Source: Promethearchaeia archaeon (GTDB lineage Archaea > Asgardarchaeota > Lokiarchaeia > Sigyniarchaeales > SOKP01). Taken from it: a stretch of 64,000 bases of DNA. A program made the translations under genes and the position numbers. The notes under the pieces are model-generated. The model did not search any database, was not told the DNA's origin, and worked only from the letters and a program-made list of their open reading frames with translations. The stretch spans positions 19,834 to 83,833 of the forward strand of contig JAHQWL010000093.1 of the NCBI GenBank assembly GCA_029856155.1, in the 5' to 3' direction. The stretch's first letter is position 1. The number at the start of each line of letters is the position of its first letter. Shown here in pieces: positions 53,275-62,218 of this stretch.

Positions 53275-54828
53275 CTACCACCTCCCTTCTTTATCATCCC
53301 TTAAATACATTCCAGCGGCAATTCTTCCACTGAGAATGCTTGTAGAGAATCCACCACCAACATTTGTCCAAGCACCACTCTGATATAATCCTGGGATCGA
53401 CCCTCGGCTTTTCAATCGAAGTGTTGGTCCATTTAAGAGATCTTGAGTATATCCATAGATGGCTCCTTCAATATTTTTTGAATAGCGATAATAAGTTAAG
53501 GGAGTGGCTCCCTCTGCTACTTCTATATACTCACGAATTTCTGGACAAAGGGTTTTTTCGACTAATTCAACCATTTTGTCAGTGATATAATCTTTAACTT
53601 TGAAATATTGATCGGGGGAGATTGATTGCCATAATTTGCCCATTTGTAATGTTGTTAGAACAAGTTGGGTTGTTCCAGGAGGAGATATATCTCCATAAAT
53701 GTGATTATAGCATGCTGCTACCATATATTTAGGAGGCTCTAACTTTGTAAATGTTTCATATGCTTTATTTAAATTATCAGTTTCATTAATGAATGTTTCA
53801 TGAGTATTCAATCCTAATTCTTTATAAGAAGCATTTAATCCTATATAAACTGAAAATGCAGATGGACCTATTTCTGGAGCATATATTTGTTTTTTGTAAT
53901 TATCTGGAACGACATCCTTGGGAAGCATCTTCATTGTTGTACATATTGGATTAACATTTGAAATTACTGCACTGCATTCATAAATATCACCATTAAGAAG
54001 TTCAACACCACAAACTCTCCCTTTTTGAACTAGTATTCGGTTAACTAAAGCATTATACCTAATTTCACCTCCTAATTCTTCAAAAGCTTTAACAATAGCA
54101 GTTGTAAAAGCATGTGATCTTCCCATTGGAAAAGCAGCACCCCATTTTAAATAAGTAATCAACATAGCAATAAATGCATATGCATTTAATCTAGAAGGAG
54201 GTAGACCCAAATATCCCCATAATTGTGCAATAATTGCCATTAAGCGTTTATCAGTAAAGAATTTATCAAATACCTCTTGCAATGTAAGCCCAGAAACCCG
54301 TACAAGCCAAGGATGTTCTTTAAGAACTTCTGCAGGTGAATATTGACCTCTTCTTCTTACCATAAATTCAATACCATCTAATACTTTTTGACACATATCT
54401 ATAAATTCCTCTATTCCCTTTTTCTCAGAGGGAAATAGTTCTATGAGTTTCTCAGTATATTCTTCTAGTCCGATAGGTAGAGTAACGTCATATCCATCTA
54501 AAAATACACTTCTATAAAATTCTGGAATTTGTTTGAATTGGATTTTGTCAGGAATTACTCCTATTTTCTCTAGAAATCGGTATAAGCTACCTTTATTGAC
54601 TTCTGTACCAATATCACTTAATTCATGTAAAGCACCTTCAAATTCAAACCTACCTCTTACAAAGGAAGTAGCAAAACCACCCGGGACATTATGTTTTTCC
54701 AGTAATAATACCTTTCTCCCTACAAGGGCAAGCTGACATGCAGCTCCCAGTCCTCCGAGACCCGCTCCAATAACAATAATAGGAAAGGTATCGACTACTC
54801 TACTTTCATCATATATACTATTATTCAT
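53275..54828 (-). CDS. CrtI-like FAD-dependent oxidoreductase (phytoene desaturase/saturase family)
   Basis: The product is about 517 residues from the ATG at 54828; an upstream in-frame start at 54897 would add a less convincing 23-residue hydrophobic leader. The N-terminal dinucleotide fold IIVIGAGLGGLGAACQLALV and LLLEKHNVPGGFATS, and the C-terminal FAD contact GLYQSGAWTNVGGGFSTSIL, are typical of phytoene desaturase, carotenoid isomerase and retinol saturase relatives. These enzymes desaturate, saturate or isomerise polyprenoid chains. Tight coupling to the flavin/2Fe-2S reductase suggests reductive or electron-exchanging chemistry on an isoprenoid-like substrate. No other carotenoid genes are near. 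Confidence 0.85.
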   Translation of the reverse strand: MNNSIYDESRVVDTFPIIVIGAGLGGLGAACQLALVGRKVLLLEKHNVPGGFATSFVRGRFEFEGALHELSDIGTEVNKGSLYRFLEKIGVIPDKIQFKQIPEFYRSVFLDGYDVTLPIGLEEYTEKLIELFPSEKKGIEEFIDMCQKVLDGIEFMVRRRGQYSPAEVLKEHPWLVRVSGLTLQEVFDKFFTDKRLMAIIAQLWGYLGLPPSRLNAYAFIAMLITYLKWGAAFPMGRSHAFTTAIVKAFEELGGEIRYNALVNRILVQKGRVCGVELLNGDIYECSAVISNVNPICTTMKMLPKDVVPDNYKKQIYAPEIGPSAFSVYIGLNASYKELGLNTHETFINETDNLNKAYETFTKLEPPKYMVAACYNHIYGDISPPGTTQLVLTTLQMGKLWQSISPDQYFKVKDYITDKMVELVEKTLCPEIREYIEVAEGATPLTYYRYSKNIEGAIYGYTQDLLNGPTLRLKSRGSIPGLYQSGAWTNVGGGFSTSILSGRIAAGMYLRDDKEGRW

Positions 54829-54967
54829 AAGAAATAATTCTATCAGATAACATTTAAAATTATAGATTTTAGGTATTAAAATTACATTTTTTAACAAATA
54901 AGAAAAAGAGAATAGTAATTTCTCTTTGGAATGAAGAGTTTACTATAGATTTTATTAAATTATTTGT

Positions 54968-55783
54968 TTAACGTCCAATAAATATAGGATCTCTTTTTTC
55001 TTTAATAGATTTCATAGATTCACTAAAATCTTTTGAAGTAAAAGCCTTTCTCAATGCTCTATTCTCCAAATCTAATGTTCTCTCTAATATATCTTTAAAA
55101 TAAGAATGCATTGTTTTTTTCATTAGCTTTAATGATAAAGATGCACCTTTAGGAGGGATTAACCTTAAAGCTTGTTCTCTAGCATAAGGTATTAGCTCGT
55201 CTGGTGGGAGGATTTTGTTGACGAGTCCTAGTTCATATGCTCTCTGTGCCGTAATTTCTTCACCAAAATAACAAATTTCTTTTGCTTTTTGAAAACCGAC
55301 TAATAATGGTAAAAGAAATGAACATGCAAATTCAGGTACTATCGCTCTTTTGGAGAAAAAAAATCCCAGCCAAGCATCTTCTGCCATAAAAATCAAATCC
55401 GCACAAGCTAAAGGCATAGTTATCCCGCCTCCTATAGCCATACCATTAATTGCAGCTATGACTGGCTTATTAAAATCCCAAAATTTCATACACACCTTTT
55501 TTTGTGCGATATCCATGATATCAATTTCTGGATACTTTCTCATTTCTTCCATCATTTCTGGTTTAAAATAACCACCAGATGTAAATGCATTTCCCTTGGG
55601 ATCTCCAGTTATTATTAGTACTTTAGCATTTCTATCTTTTTCCATATCTTCTAAAACAGTATATATTTCTAAGAAAGTGATATAAGTCACAGCATTCCTT
55701 CCTTCAGGTCTTGAAATTGTGGCAGTACATATACCATTATCTTCCTTCTCGTAAATAACATCTTCAAAATCTTCTATTCGCAT
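54968..55783 (-). CDS. Crotonase-family protein lacking the hydratase glutamates
   Basis: The 271-residue crotonase-fold protein has the oxyanion-hole region NAFTSGGYFKPEM and the GMAIGGGITMPLACADL helix. At the first Glu position of hydratases (GGGCELA) it has Thr/Met, and the second site reads FFFSKRAIVPEFACSF without the PE pair. It is therefore unlikely to be a plain enoyl-CoA hydratase. Isomerase, hydrolase or C-C bond chemistry, as in other crotonase members, is possible. It is part of the minus-strand series between the acyl-CoA ligase and the CrtI-like gene. Confidence 0.83.
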   Translation of the reverse strand: MRIEDFEDVIYEKEDNGICTATISRPEGRNAVTYITFLEIYTVLEDMEKDRNAKVLIITGDPKGNAFTSGGYFKPEMMEEMRKYPEIDIMDIAQKKVCMKFWDFNKPVIAAINGMAIGGGITMPLACADLIFMAEDAWLGFFFSKRAIVPEFACSFLLPLLVGFQKAKEICYFGEEITAQRAYELGLVNKILPPDELIPYAREQALRLIPPKGASLSLKLMKKTMHSYFKDILERTLDLENRALRKAFTSKDFSESMKSIKEKRDPIFIGR

Positions 55784-55873
55784 AATTAAATTTAAATTTT
55801 ATTGAGTATTGAATAATTTTTAATTTTTTGAATATTTATACTTAAGCTTATAGCCAATTTAAAGAAAAGATAT

Positions 55874-55881
55874 AAAAAAAA
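55874..55881 (-). terminator. Poly-T tract (minus strand) after acyl-CoA ligase
   Basis: Eight A residues on the plus strand (T8 on the minus strand) lie 18 bp beyond the acyl-CoA ligase stop codon. It may terminate that transcript or be an AT-rich chance run. Confidence 0.3.
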
Positions 55882-55899
55882 CTTTAATTATTTAATTCC

Positions 55900-57609
55900 T
55901 TATTTTTTTTCTTCTTCTCGTAGTGCCTTCTTTAAAACTTTTCCAACCATCGTAAGTGGTAGTTCTTCTCGGAAATTCCAGATCTTGGGAATCTCATATT
56001 TTGAGAGATTTTCTTCTGCGAATTTTTTAATACTTGCTTTAACTTCATCAGTGGATTCAACTCCTTCTTTAAGTTGAATAACAGCTTTCACAATTTCTGC
56101 TCCAGGTCTATCAGGATTAGGAATTCCTATTATAGCGAGAATTTGAATATCAGGATGTTTAGTCATCACTTCTTCAACATGAACACTATACACCTTGAAA
56201 CCACTTACTATAAGCATATCTTTTGTACGATCTACAATCTTTAAATAGCCATCTTCATCGAAAACGCCAACATCGCCCGTGTGAACATATCCATCTTTAT
56301 CAAATGTTATAACTGTTGCTTCAGGTTTATTATGATATTGTTTAACAACTGAGGGCCCTTTTATCAAGATTTCACCTGGTTGCCCAATCTCTTGTATTTC
56401 TGCTCCAGATTCAGTATCTATTAGTTTAATGTCTGTATCTGGCCATGGCAGTCCAACAGTTCCTATCTTTTTCTTACCATACATTGGATTAGCGGTTATT
56501 ACAACCGCAGTTTCAGTCATTCCATAAACCTCGACAAATTTATTCTCAGTGTGGAATTGTTTTTCAAATTCTCTTATAGCTTCTGGTGGAAAGGGTGCAG
56601 CACCGCTTACATATAAAGTAATATTATCTAATATTTCTGGTGGGATTTTTTTCGACATTGGATTACTCTGAATCATTAAAAACAGAGTCGGTACATTTCC
56701 AAAACTTGTGGGTTTTTTATCAATGATTTCTTTTATAATATGGTCAGTATCTCTAGGATTTGCTATTAATATTTGTGTTCCTCCTAGATAAACTAAAAAA
56801 AGTCCAATAAGGAATCCTGCAACATGAAAAAAAGGAAAAGCTGAAAGAAGTAGCTCTTTACCTTTCTCTCTATTGAGCCAGACATCAAATTGATGAATAT
56901 TTGCCATCAAATTTGAGTGAAGGATTTCTACTCCTTTAGGTAGTCCTGTTGTGCCACCTGTATATTGTATTAAAGCCAAATCTTTTTTAGGATCAATTTG
57001 TACTTTTTTTAAATCAATTTCAGTGTTCAATGCATCAAGAAAGGGAACCACAGTTTTTCCTGGCCATGGAATAATTTTTCCCTTAGGGATCTTTTTTATT
57101 AATTTACCCATGAAAACTTTAAAACCCCCGAAACCCATAAATTCTGAAATATTTGTTGGAACTATTACTTTTAAGTCATTTAAGCGATCATAAATCTTGG
57201 AAAAGACTTTTTCATGAAGAATATCCATAGTAACTAAAAATTTAGCACCTGAATCCTTCATTTGATATACCATTTCTTCTGGACTCAGTAATGGTGATAA
57301 TCCTGTAATAGTACCTCCAGCTATATATGTGGAGTAAACAGAAAACAAGTATTGAGGAGAATTAGGAAGACAAATTGCCAGTACATCCCCCTTATTTAAA
57401 CCATTTCTCTGCAAGAAGGTAGCAAATCTCTGGCAATATTCTAATATCTCTTTGAAAAGAAATGTGCGGTCCATGAAATGAAAACCTATATTGTCGCCAT
57501 ATTTGGTCATGCATTGGGTTAGCATTATTCCAATATCTTCTGTTGGATATGTTAAAGACGCTGGAACATGTTTATCATAAGATTTTAACCAAAATTTTTC
57601 TTTACTCAT
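55900..57609 (-). CDS. Acyl-CoA synthetase (AMP-binding)
   Basis: The 569-residue ANL-superfamily ligase has the P-loop IQYTGGTTGLPKG, the adenylate motif EVYGMTETAV, the hinge TGDVGVFDEDGYLKIVDRTK and the C-terminal lysine segment TMVGKVLKKALREEEK. It activates a carboxylic acid to its CoA ester. It is longer than, and clearly different from, the ligase at 39.4 kb, so the island has two acid-activating enzymes with probably different substrates. It is followed downstream by the crotonase-like gene and preceded by an acyl-CoA dehydrogenase gene, all on the minus strand. Confidence 0.9.
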   Translation of the reverse strand: MSKEKFWLKSYDKHVPASLTYPTEDIGIMLTQCMTKYGDNIGFHFMDRTFLFKEILEYCQRFATFLQRNGLNKGDVLAICLPNSPQYLFSVYSTYIAGGTITGLSPLLSPEEMVYQMKDSGAKFLVTMDILHEKVFSKIYDRLNDLKVIVPTNISEFMGFGGFKVFMGKLIKKIPKGKIIPWPGKTVVPFLDALNTEIDLKKVQIDPKKDLALIQYTGGTTGLPKGVEILHSNLMANIHQFDVWLNREKGKELLLSAFPFFHVAGFLIGLFLVYLGGTQILIANPRDTDHIIKEIIDKKPTSFGNVPTLFLMIQSNPMSKKIPPEILDNITLYVSGAAPFPPEAIREFEKQFHTENKFVEVYGMTETAVVITANPMYGKKKIGTVGLPWPDTDIKLIDTESGAEIQEIGQPGEILIKGPSVVKQYHNKPEATVITFDKDGYVHTGDVGVFDEDGYLKIVDRTKDMLIVSGFKVYSVHVEEVMTKHPDIQILAIIGIPNPDRPGAEIVKAVIQLKEGVESTDEVKASIKKFAEENLSKYEIPKIWNFREELPLTMVGKVLKKALREEEKK

Positions 57610-57852
57610 TTGTTAACTCATCTACATTGACATTTTTGTAATATCTTTTTTATATAATAGAAATTAATTATTTACTATCTTTGTGAAAGTTTATAAAATT
57701 TGACATTATTTTTTTGAAGATTATTGATTTATATCTTTTTAAATAAGAAAATGAAAGTTAAGTCAATTTTTTCGGAGATCTTGCATTATAATCTGAGAAT
57801 AATAAGATTACAATTAAAATAGAAAGCTTAGAAGGTACTAAATTAAAGAAAT

Positions 57853-57860
57853 AAAAAAAA
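57853..57860 (-). terminator. Poly-T terminator (minus strand) after acyl-CoA dehydrogenase
   Basis: Eight A residues on the plus strand, just 5 bp past the stop codon of the acyl-CoA dehydrogenase gene, give T8 on its transcript. The 256-bp gap to the next gene supports a transcript end here. Confidence 0.4.
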
Positions 57861-57865
57861 GGATT

Positions 57866-59146
57866 TTAGAGTAATTTAAATATTTGTCTTAAGGCTAAAC
57901 TCATTATATATTGTTGAATTTGTCTTGTGCCGCCTCCAATTTCCTGTATTCTTGTTATACCGAGTAAATCTTGCATTAATGTATTATCACATACACCTGC
58001 TCCGCCCATGAGATTCGCGCATTCGTAAGCTGCTTTTTGACTTAATTTAGCACTTATTGATTTTAGTTGAGCTGCTGTAGCCATTAATGCTAAACTAAAT
58101 TCTTTAGGAAGGGCTCCATATTGTTTCACTTTTTTATCAACCATTTGGCATACGTTTAACGCAGATAAAGTAAGATTCATTGTCTCAGCCCATAAATCTG
58201 CTAAAGGAAATCCTACCCCTTGATATTTTAAAATTTCTCTGTCAAATTGTTTTCTCAAGTTAGCATATATTACGGCATGAGTTATAGCATTCCAAGCTTC
58301 AGCTGCGTTTAAAATAACAATTCCTAATCGTTCCAAATTTAATCCTTCAAAAAGATGTTCTCTCCCTTGACCTGGTTTGCCCAATACATATTCTGGAGGA
58401 ATTCTTAAATTAGTGAAGGTCTCTTTACCAATATAAATACGGGGAGTCCATGGAATATTAATTCTCTCCACTTTCCAACCATTCCAGCTTGTATCGACTA
58501 AAAATTGTCCCATTGTATTTCCGCTATTTTGTTCAGATACAGCATAAACTACTGCCCAATCTGCCTTAGGTCCGTTAGTTTGGTAAATTTTTACTCCATT
58601 TAAGATAAAACTTCCATCTTCTTGTTGGTCAGAAGTAGTTAGCATATGAACTGCATCAGAACCTCTTTCAGGTTCAGTGATACAAATACAACCATTTTTC
58701 TGCCCGGTGACTAATTCTTTTAATACCTTTAATCGAATCTCTATGTCCTCATGATGCACTAATAGAGGATTGATTGCTAACACGTTAGCTCCCATCCCCA
58801 TTGCAAGTTGTGGGTCAAAAAAATCGGTAGCCAATATTCTCATAAATTCAGCTGTAAAACCATAGGGTTCATAATTCAAATCAAGAATTTCGAAATTATT
58901 TAATCGTGTAACTAAACCCTCTTTGCCGATTTCAGGAATCCATTCATAAAAATCTTCATTATGAGAAATATTATTCCTCTTTTCAAAGCCTATAAAGAAC
59001 TTTTGAGCTTTCTTAAGAAAATCTAAATGTTCTTTTTCCAAAAAAGACATTAAGTTGTAATTCAAGAATTTGTATCGATTCTTTAAAGAAAGCTTTTCAA
59101 GTATCTCATCATTAATGCATTGAACTTCTCCTTTTTTTATAGCCAT
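57866..59146 (-). CDS. Acyl-CoA dehydrogenase family protein
   Basis: The 426-residue protein has the acyl-CoA dehydrogenase layout: the central domain CICITEPERGSDAVHMLTTS, the FAD-binding YANLRKQFDREILKYQGVG and the C-terminal GGAGVCDNTLMQDLLG. Where medium-chain enzymes have their catalytic Glu (IYEGT) it has EIGGGT, while GLNLERLGIV keeps the Glu used by isovaleryl- and long-chain enzymes. It shares this feature with the dehydrogenase at 34.7 kb. It introduces a double bond into an acyl-CoA and would need an electron acceptor not encoded here. It is divergent from thiolase-DUF35 locus 3. Confidence 0.88.
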   Translation of the reverse strand: MAIKKGEVQCINDEILEKLSLKNRYKFLNYNLMSFLEKEHLDFLKKAQKFFIGFEKRNNISHNEDFYEWIPEIGKEGLVTRLNNFEILDLNYEPYGFTAEFMRILATDFFDPQLAMGMGANVLAINPLLVHHEDIEIRLKVLKELVTGQKNGCICITEPERGSDAVHMLTTSDQQEDGSFILNGVKIYQTNGPKADWAVVYAVSEQNSGNTMGQFLVDTSWNGWKVERINIPWTPRIYIGKETFTNLRIPPEYVLGKPGQGREHLFEGLNLERLGIVILNAAEAWNAITHAVIYANLRKQFDREILKYQGVGFPLADLWAETMNLTLSALNVCQMVDKKVKQYGALPKEFSLALMATAAQLKSISAKLSQKAAYECANLMGGAGVCDNTLMQDLLGITRIQEIGGGTRQIQQYIMSLALRQIFKLL

Positions 59147-59328
59147 TTATGTCAACTCATAAATTATAAAATATTTGCTTTTAGTGGTAATATCGACCAT
59201 TTCTCTTAAAATTAATTAATATATCACTATAAAGCAAAGAAAAGGAATTAGAAGTTTTTAAAATTATAAATACTACTCATCATAATATTAATCATTATAA
59301 AATTTACAAATAATTTAGGATTAATAAT

Positions 59329-59790
59329 ATGACTGAAAAAATTGTTGTTGCAAATAAAGGACTAATAAAAGCTGATTTTGCTTTTTGGGTTGGACGTTAT
59401 ATGGATAAATTATTTGATGCTTTTGAAAATAGGAAAATAGTTGGAAATAAATGCCCTAAATGTGGAGATGTTTTTGTTCCACCGAGAAAAATATGTGGAA
59501 AATGCAATGTTACGATCCCTTTTGATCAGAACTGGGTAAATTTACCAAATACTGGTATATTAAAGAATTATACTATAACTTATTATAAAATCAACGATAG
59601 AGCTAGTCGAAAGGTTAAAAAACCTCAAATTATTGGAATGGTGCAAATTGATGGAAGCAATACATCAATAATTTACCGTTTATTAGATATGGAACCAGAA
59701 GAAGTGAAAGTGGGAATGAAACTTAAAATTATGTGGGAAGAAAAACCTAAGGGAGACCCTTCAGATATTAAGGGTTTCGTTAAATTTTGA
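59329..59790 (+). CDS. DUF35 zinc-ribbon/OB-fold protein (locus 3, first)
   Basis: The 153-residue protein has an N-terminal helix (RYMDKLFDAFENRKIVGNK), the zinc ribbon CPKC...CGKC (about residues 43-65) and the DUF35 OB-fold (GILKNYTITYYK to IMWEEKPKG). It is the first gene of the second four-gene cassette, whose order (DUF35, A, B, DUF35) differs from locus 2 (A, B, DUF35, DUF35). The stop is followed after 15 bp by the GTG of subunit A, with GAGGTGAT in between. Confidence 0.87.
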   Translation: MTEKIVVANKGLIKADFAFWVGRYMDKLFDAFENRKIVGNKCPKCGDVFVPPRKICGKCNVTIPFDQNWVNLPNTGILKNYTITYYKINDRASRKVKKPQIIGMVQIDGSNTSIIYRLLDMEPEEVKVGMKLKIMWEEKPKGDPSDIKGFVKF

Positions 59791-59805
59791 GAGGTGATAA
59801 ATTAG

Positions 59806-60948
59806 GTGCAAAAAGTAGGTATTGTAGGATATTATCAGGTAAAATTATATTCAGATGCAAATTATGGGCGATATGAAATGATCTTTGAAGCTGTGAGAGG
59901 AGCTCTTGATAAGGCAGGGTTAAAGAAAAAAGATATAACCACAGTAATATCTTGTACAAATGATTATTATGATGGAAGAACTATTTCTAATTCTTTTGCT
60001 GTAGAACCTGGTGGAGCATACCTAGCAGATGAGTCGAAAGTAGAGATGGATGGAGCACACGCATTGTTATATGGTATGATGAGAATTTTATCTGGAAATC
60101 ATAAATTAGCAGTAATATGGGCGGGAAGTATGGCATCATGTTTTCCATATCATTCAGCTAGATTGTTTGAGACTGATCCAACATGGGAAAGACCTACTGC
60201 TTATGTTAATGATATTACAGCTTTAGGGTTTCAAATGAGAGCCTATATGAAGAAATATGGAGTTAGTGCTGAGGAGATTGCCGAAATCGCTGTCAAGAAT
60301 AGGAAAAATGCCTCAAAAAATTCTTTAGCATTAAAAGAAGCCCAAAATCCAAATTTAACTGTTAAGGATATTTTAGATTCTGAAATTTATGCTGATCCCG
60401 TAAGAGAATTAATGGTTGCGCAACCTTGTGATGGTGTTGCAGCATTACTATTAGCTCCTGAGAAACAAGCCTTAAAAATCACGGATAAACCCGTGTGGAT
60501 TACTGGAGTTGGATATAATCAAGATGCATATTATCTTGGTGATAGAAATTTAGCAGAATCCAAATCAATGGAATTAGCTAGCAAAATGGCATTTAAAACT
60601 GCCGGAATTAAAGATCCATTAAAAGAAATTGACGTTGCTGAAATATTTGAAGCTGCTGCTCATGAGGAATTAATCTTAAAAGAAGCTCTTGGATTTAGTG
60701 ATAAAGGAAAAGGAGCAAGTTTAAACTCTGAAATTACTGGAGAGCTTCCAATTAATCCTTCAGGTGGAGCAATTGGTGGTAATCCCCCTTGTGGAACGGG
60801 GCTAATTAGAGTTATTGAAGCTACGAAACAAATTACAGGTGAAGCAAAAGGGTATCAAGTAGAAGGAGTTAAAAAAGCAATTGCAACTGGGCAGATTGGT
60901 ATGTGTGCTCAAAATAATATAATTTACGTATTAGAAGGAGGGAATTAA
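59806..60948 (+). CDS. Thiolase-fold subunit A, no Cys/His catalytic residues (locus 3)
   Basis: The 380-residue protein is a paralogue of the locus 2 A subunit and has exactly the same length. It begins at GTG 59806, supported by GAGGTGAT 7 nt upstream. The nucleophile region reads DESKVEMDG (Cys to Val), the GHPxGATG loop reads GNPPCGTG (His to Asn), and the final loop has Thr for His. Shared with locus 2 are NDYYDGRTISN, DGAHALLYGMMRILSG, DAYYLGDRN and IDVAEIFEAAAHEEL. The conserved Asp, Arg and paired Tyr residues are candidates for a replacement active site. Its stop is 2 bp before the start of subunit B. Confidence 0.85.
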   Translation: MQKVGIVGYYQVKLYSDANYGRYEMIFEAVRGALDKAGLKKKDITTVISCTNDYYDGRTISNSFAVEPGGAYLADESKVEMDGAHALLYGMMRILSGNHKLAVIWAGSMASCFPYHSARLFETDPTWERPTAYVNDITALGFQMRAYMKKYGVSAEEIAEIAVKNRKNASKNSLALKEAQNPNLTVKDILDSEIYADPVRELMVAQPCDGVAALLLAPEKQALKITDKPVWITGVGYNQDAYYLGDRNLAESKSMELASKMAFKTAGIKDPLKEIDVAEIFEAAAHEELILKEALGFSDKGKGASLNSEITGELPINPSGGAIGGNPPCGTGLIRVIEATKQITGEAKGYQVEGVKKAIATGQIGMCAQNNIIYVLEGGN

Positions 60949-60950
60949 AA

Positions 60951-62198
60951 ATGGGAAGACAAGTTTGTATTGCAAGCGCTGGATTCAGTGAGCATGCTTC
61001 AAAAAGATCTGACGTGAGCATGCCAGAATTAGTGAGTGAAGCTATTGAAGATTGTTTGAATAAAGTTCCAAGTGTTAGTATTAATGATATTGATGCTTTT
61101 GTTAATGGTAATATGCCTGCTTTTGAGGGCGCCAATATCCCAGAACTGTGGATGACCGATTGGATGGGAGCTCGTAACAAACCATTAATGAGAATTACTA
61201 CTGGTGGAACGACGGGAGGATCAGTTGCTATTGGTGGATATTATACTGTAGCCGCGGAATTGCCCAGTATTGATACAGTTCTAGCTGTAGGGTTTGAGCA
61301 ACAATCCCAAGGGGACACTAGCACAGGTTTAGCATCTGTAGCATATGGAGAAATATCAGTTCTAAACACTTTAGGTATTACCTATGACCAATTAACTCAA
61401 TTATTATCTGCTGGGGCTGCAATAGGTGTTGCTTCTTATCAAGCGACAAACTATATGCGTAGAAGTAAGATTACGGAAGAAGATCTTGCAAGAGTTGTGG
61501 TACAAAATAGACATAATGCTGCTAAAACATGGTGGGCTCACTTAAAGATGCCAGATTTAACAATAGAAGATGTGTTAGAAACGCCATATATTTCATATCC
61601 TTTAAGATATGGTATGGTATGCCCGGCTTCCGATGGAGCGTGTGCTATGTTATTTACCACTGAACAAAAAGCTAAAGATTTATGTGATATACCAGTTTAC
61701 GTTAATGGAGTTGGTAGTGTAGCTAATGAAACAGGAGTACTTGGATATAATGGTAGTGGTGCTGGTCAATTAGATACTTCTGAACAATTAGGTGCAATGA
61801 AAACAGCAGAGCTAGCATTTGGTCAAGCGGGTATTTCTTTTCCAAGAAAAGAAATCGACTATGCTGAGGTCTATTCTCCTTTTCCAAATCAAGAACTTAT
61901 GTGGATTGAAAGACTAGGTTTATTCGAGGAAAATACTGCTTCAGAAATGTATGAAACTGGTGTTACAGCTCTAAATGGAGAATTACCAATAAATTGTTCT
62001 GGTGGGGTTAATTCGACTAACGCTATTGGAGCATCAGCTATGGAAAGACCCGCGGTTGCAGCACTTCAAATAATGGGTAAAGCAAGTAATCAAGTACCAA
62101 AAACAGTACATGCAGCAATTGGACATGGATGGGGCGGCGTTATAAATTTAATTACAATGATGGTGATGTCAGATAAGCCAACAAGGAAAATTAATTAA
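60951..62198 (+). CDS. Thiolase-fold subunit B, lacking Cys and first His (locus 3)
   Basis: The 415-residue protein is a paralogue of the locus 2 B subunit. The nucleophile motif is RITTGGTTGGS (Cys to Gly), and GHPxGATG reads TNAIGASA (His to Asn). Unlike the locus 2 protein it keeps a His in the last loop (IGHGWGG). A segment near residues 125-165 is longer than in locus 2. The ATG has GGGAGG upstream within the end of subunit A. The DUF35 gene follows 20 bp later. A heteromeric complex with the neighbouring products is inferred. Confidence 0.85.
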   Translation: MGRQVCIASAGFSEHASKRSDVSMPELVSEAIEDCLNKVPSVSINDIDAFVNGNMPAFEGANIPELWMTDWMGARNKPLMRITTGGTTGGSVAIGGYYTVAAELPSIDTVLAVGFEQQSQGDTSTGLASVAYGEISVLNTLGITYDQLTQLLSAGAAIGVASYQATNYMRRSKITEEDLARVVVQNRHNAAKTWWAHLKMPDLTIEDVLETPYISYPLRYGMVCPASDGACAMLFTTEQKAKDLCDIPVYVNGVGSVANETGVLGYNGSGAGQLDTSEQLGAMKTAELAFGQAGISFPRKEIDYAEVYSPFPNQELMWIERLGLFEENTASEMYETGVTALNGELPINCSGGVNSTNAIGASAMERPAVAALQIMGKASNQVPKTVHAAIGHGWGGVINLITMMVMSDKPTRKIN

Positions 62199-62218
62199 AA
62201 TCTTGAGGTAATAAAAAA

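Noticed and set aside
54829..54897. 23-residue hydrophobic leader on the CrtI-like protein as a signal peptide
   Set aside because: The FAD-binding fold starts soon after the ATG at 54828 as in cytoplasmic relatives; the leader is in AT-rich intergenic-type sequence and has no ribosome site.
60869..61180. 103-codon minus-strand frame across the subunit A/B junction of locus 3
   Set aside because: It lies opposite two well-supported thiolase-fold genes and has no ribosome site or family resemblance.
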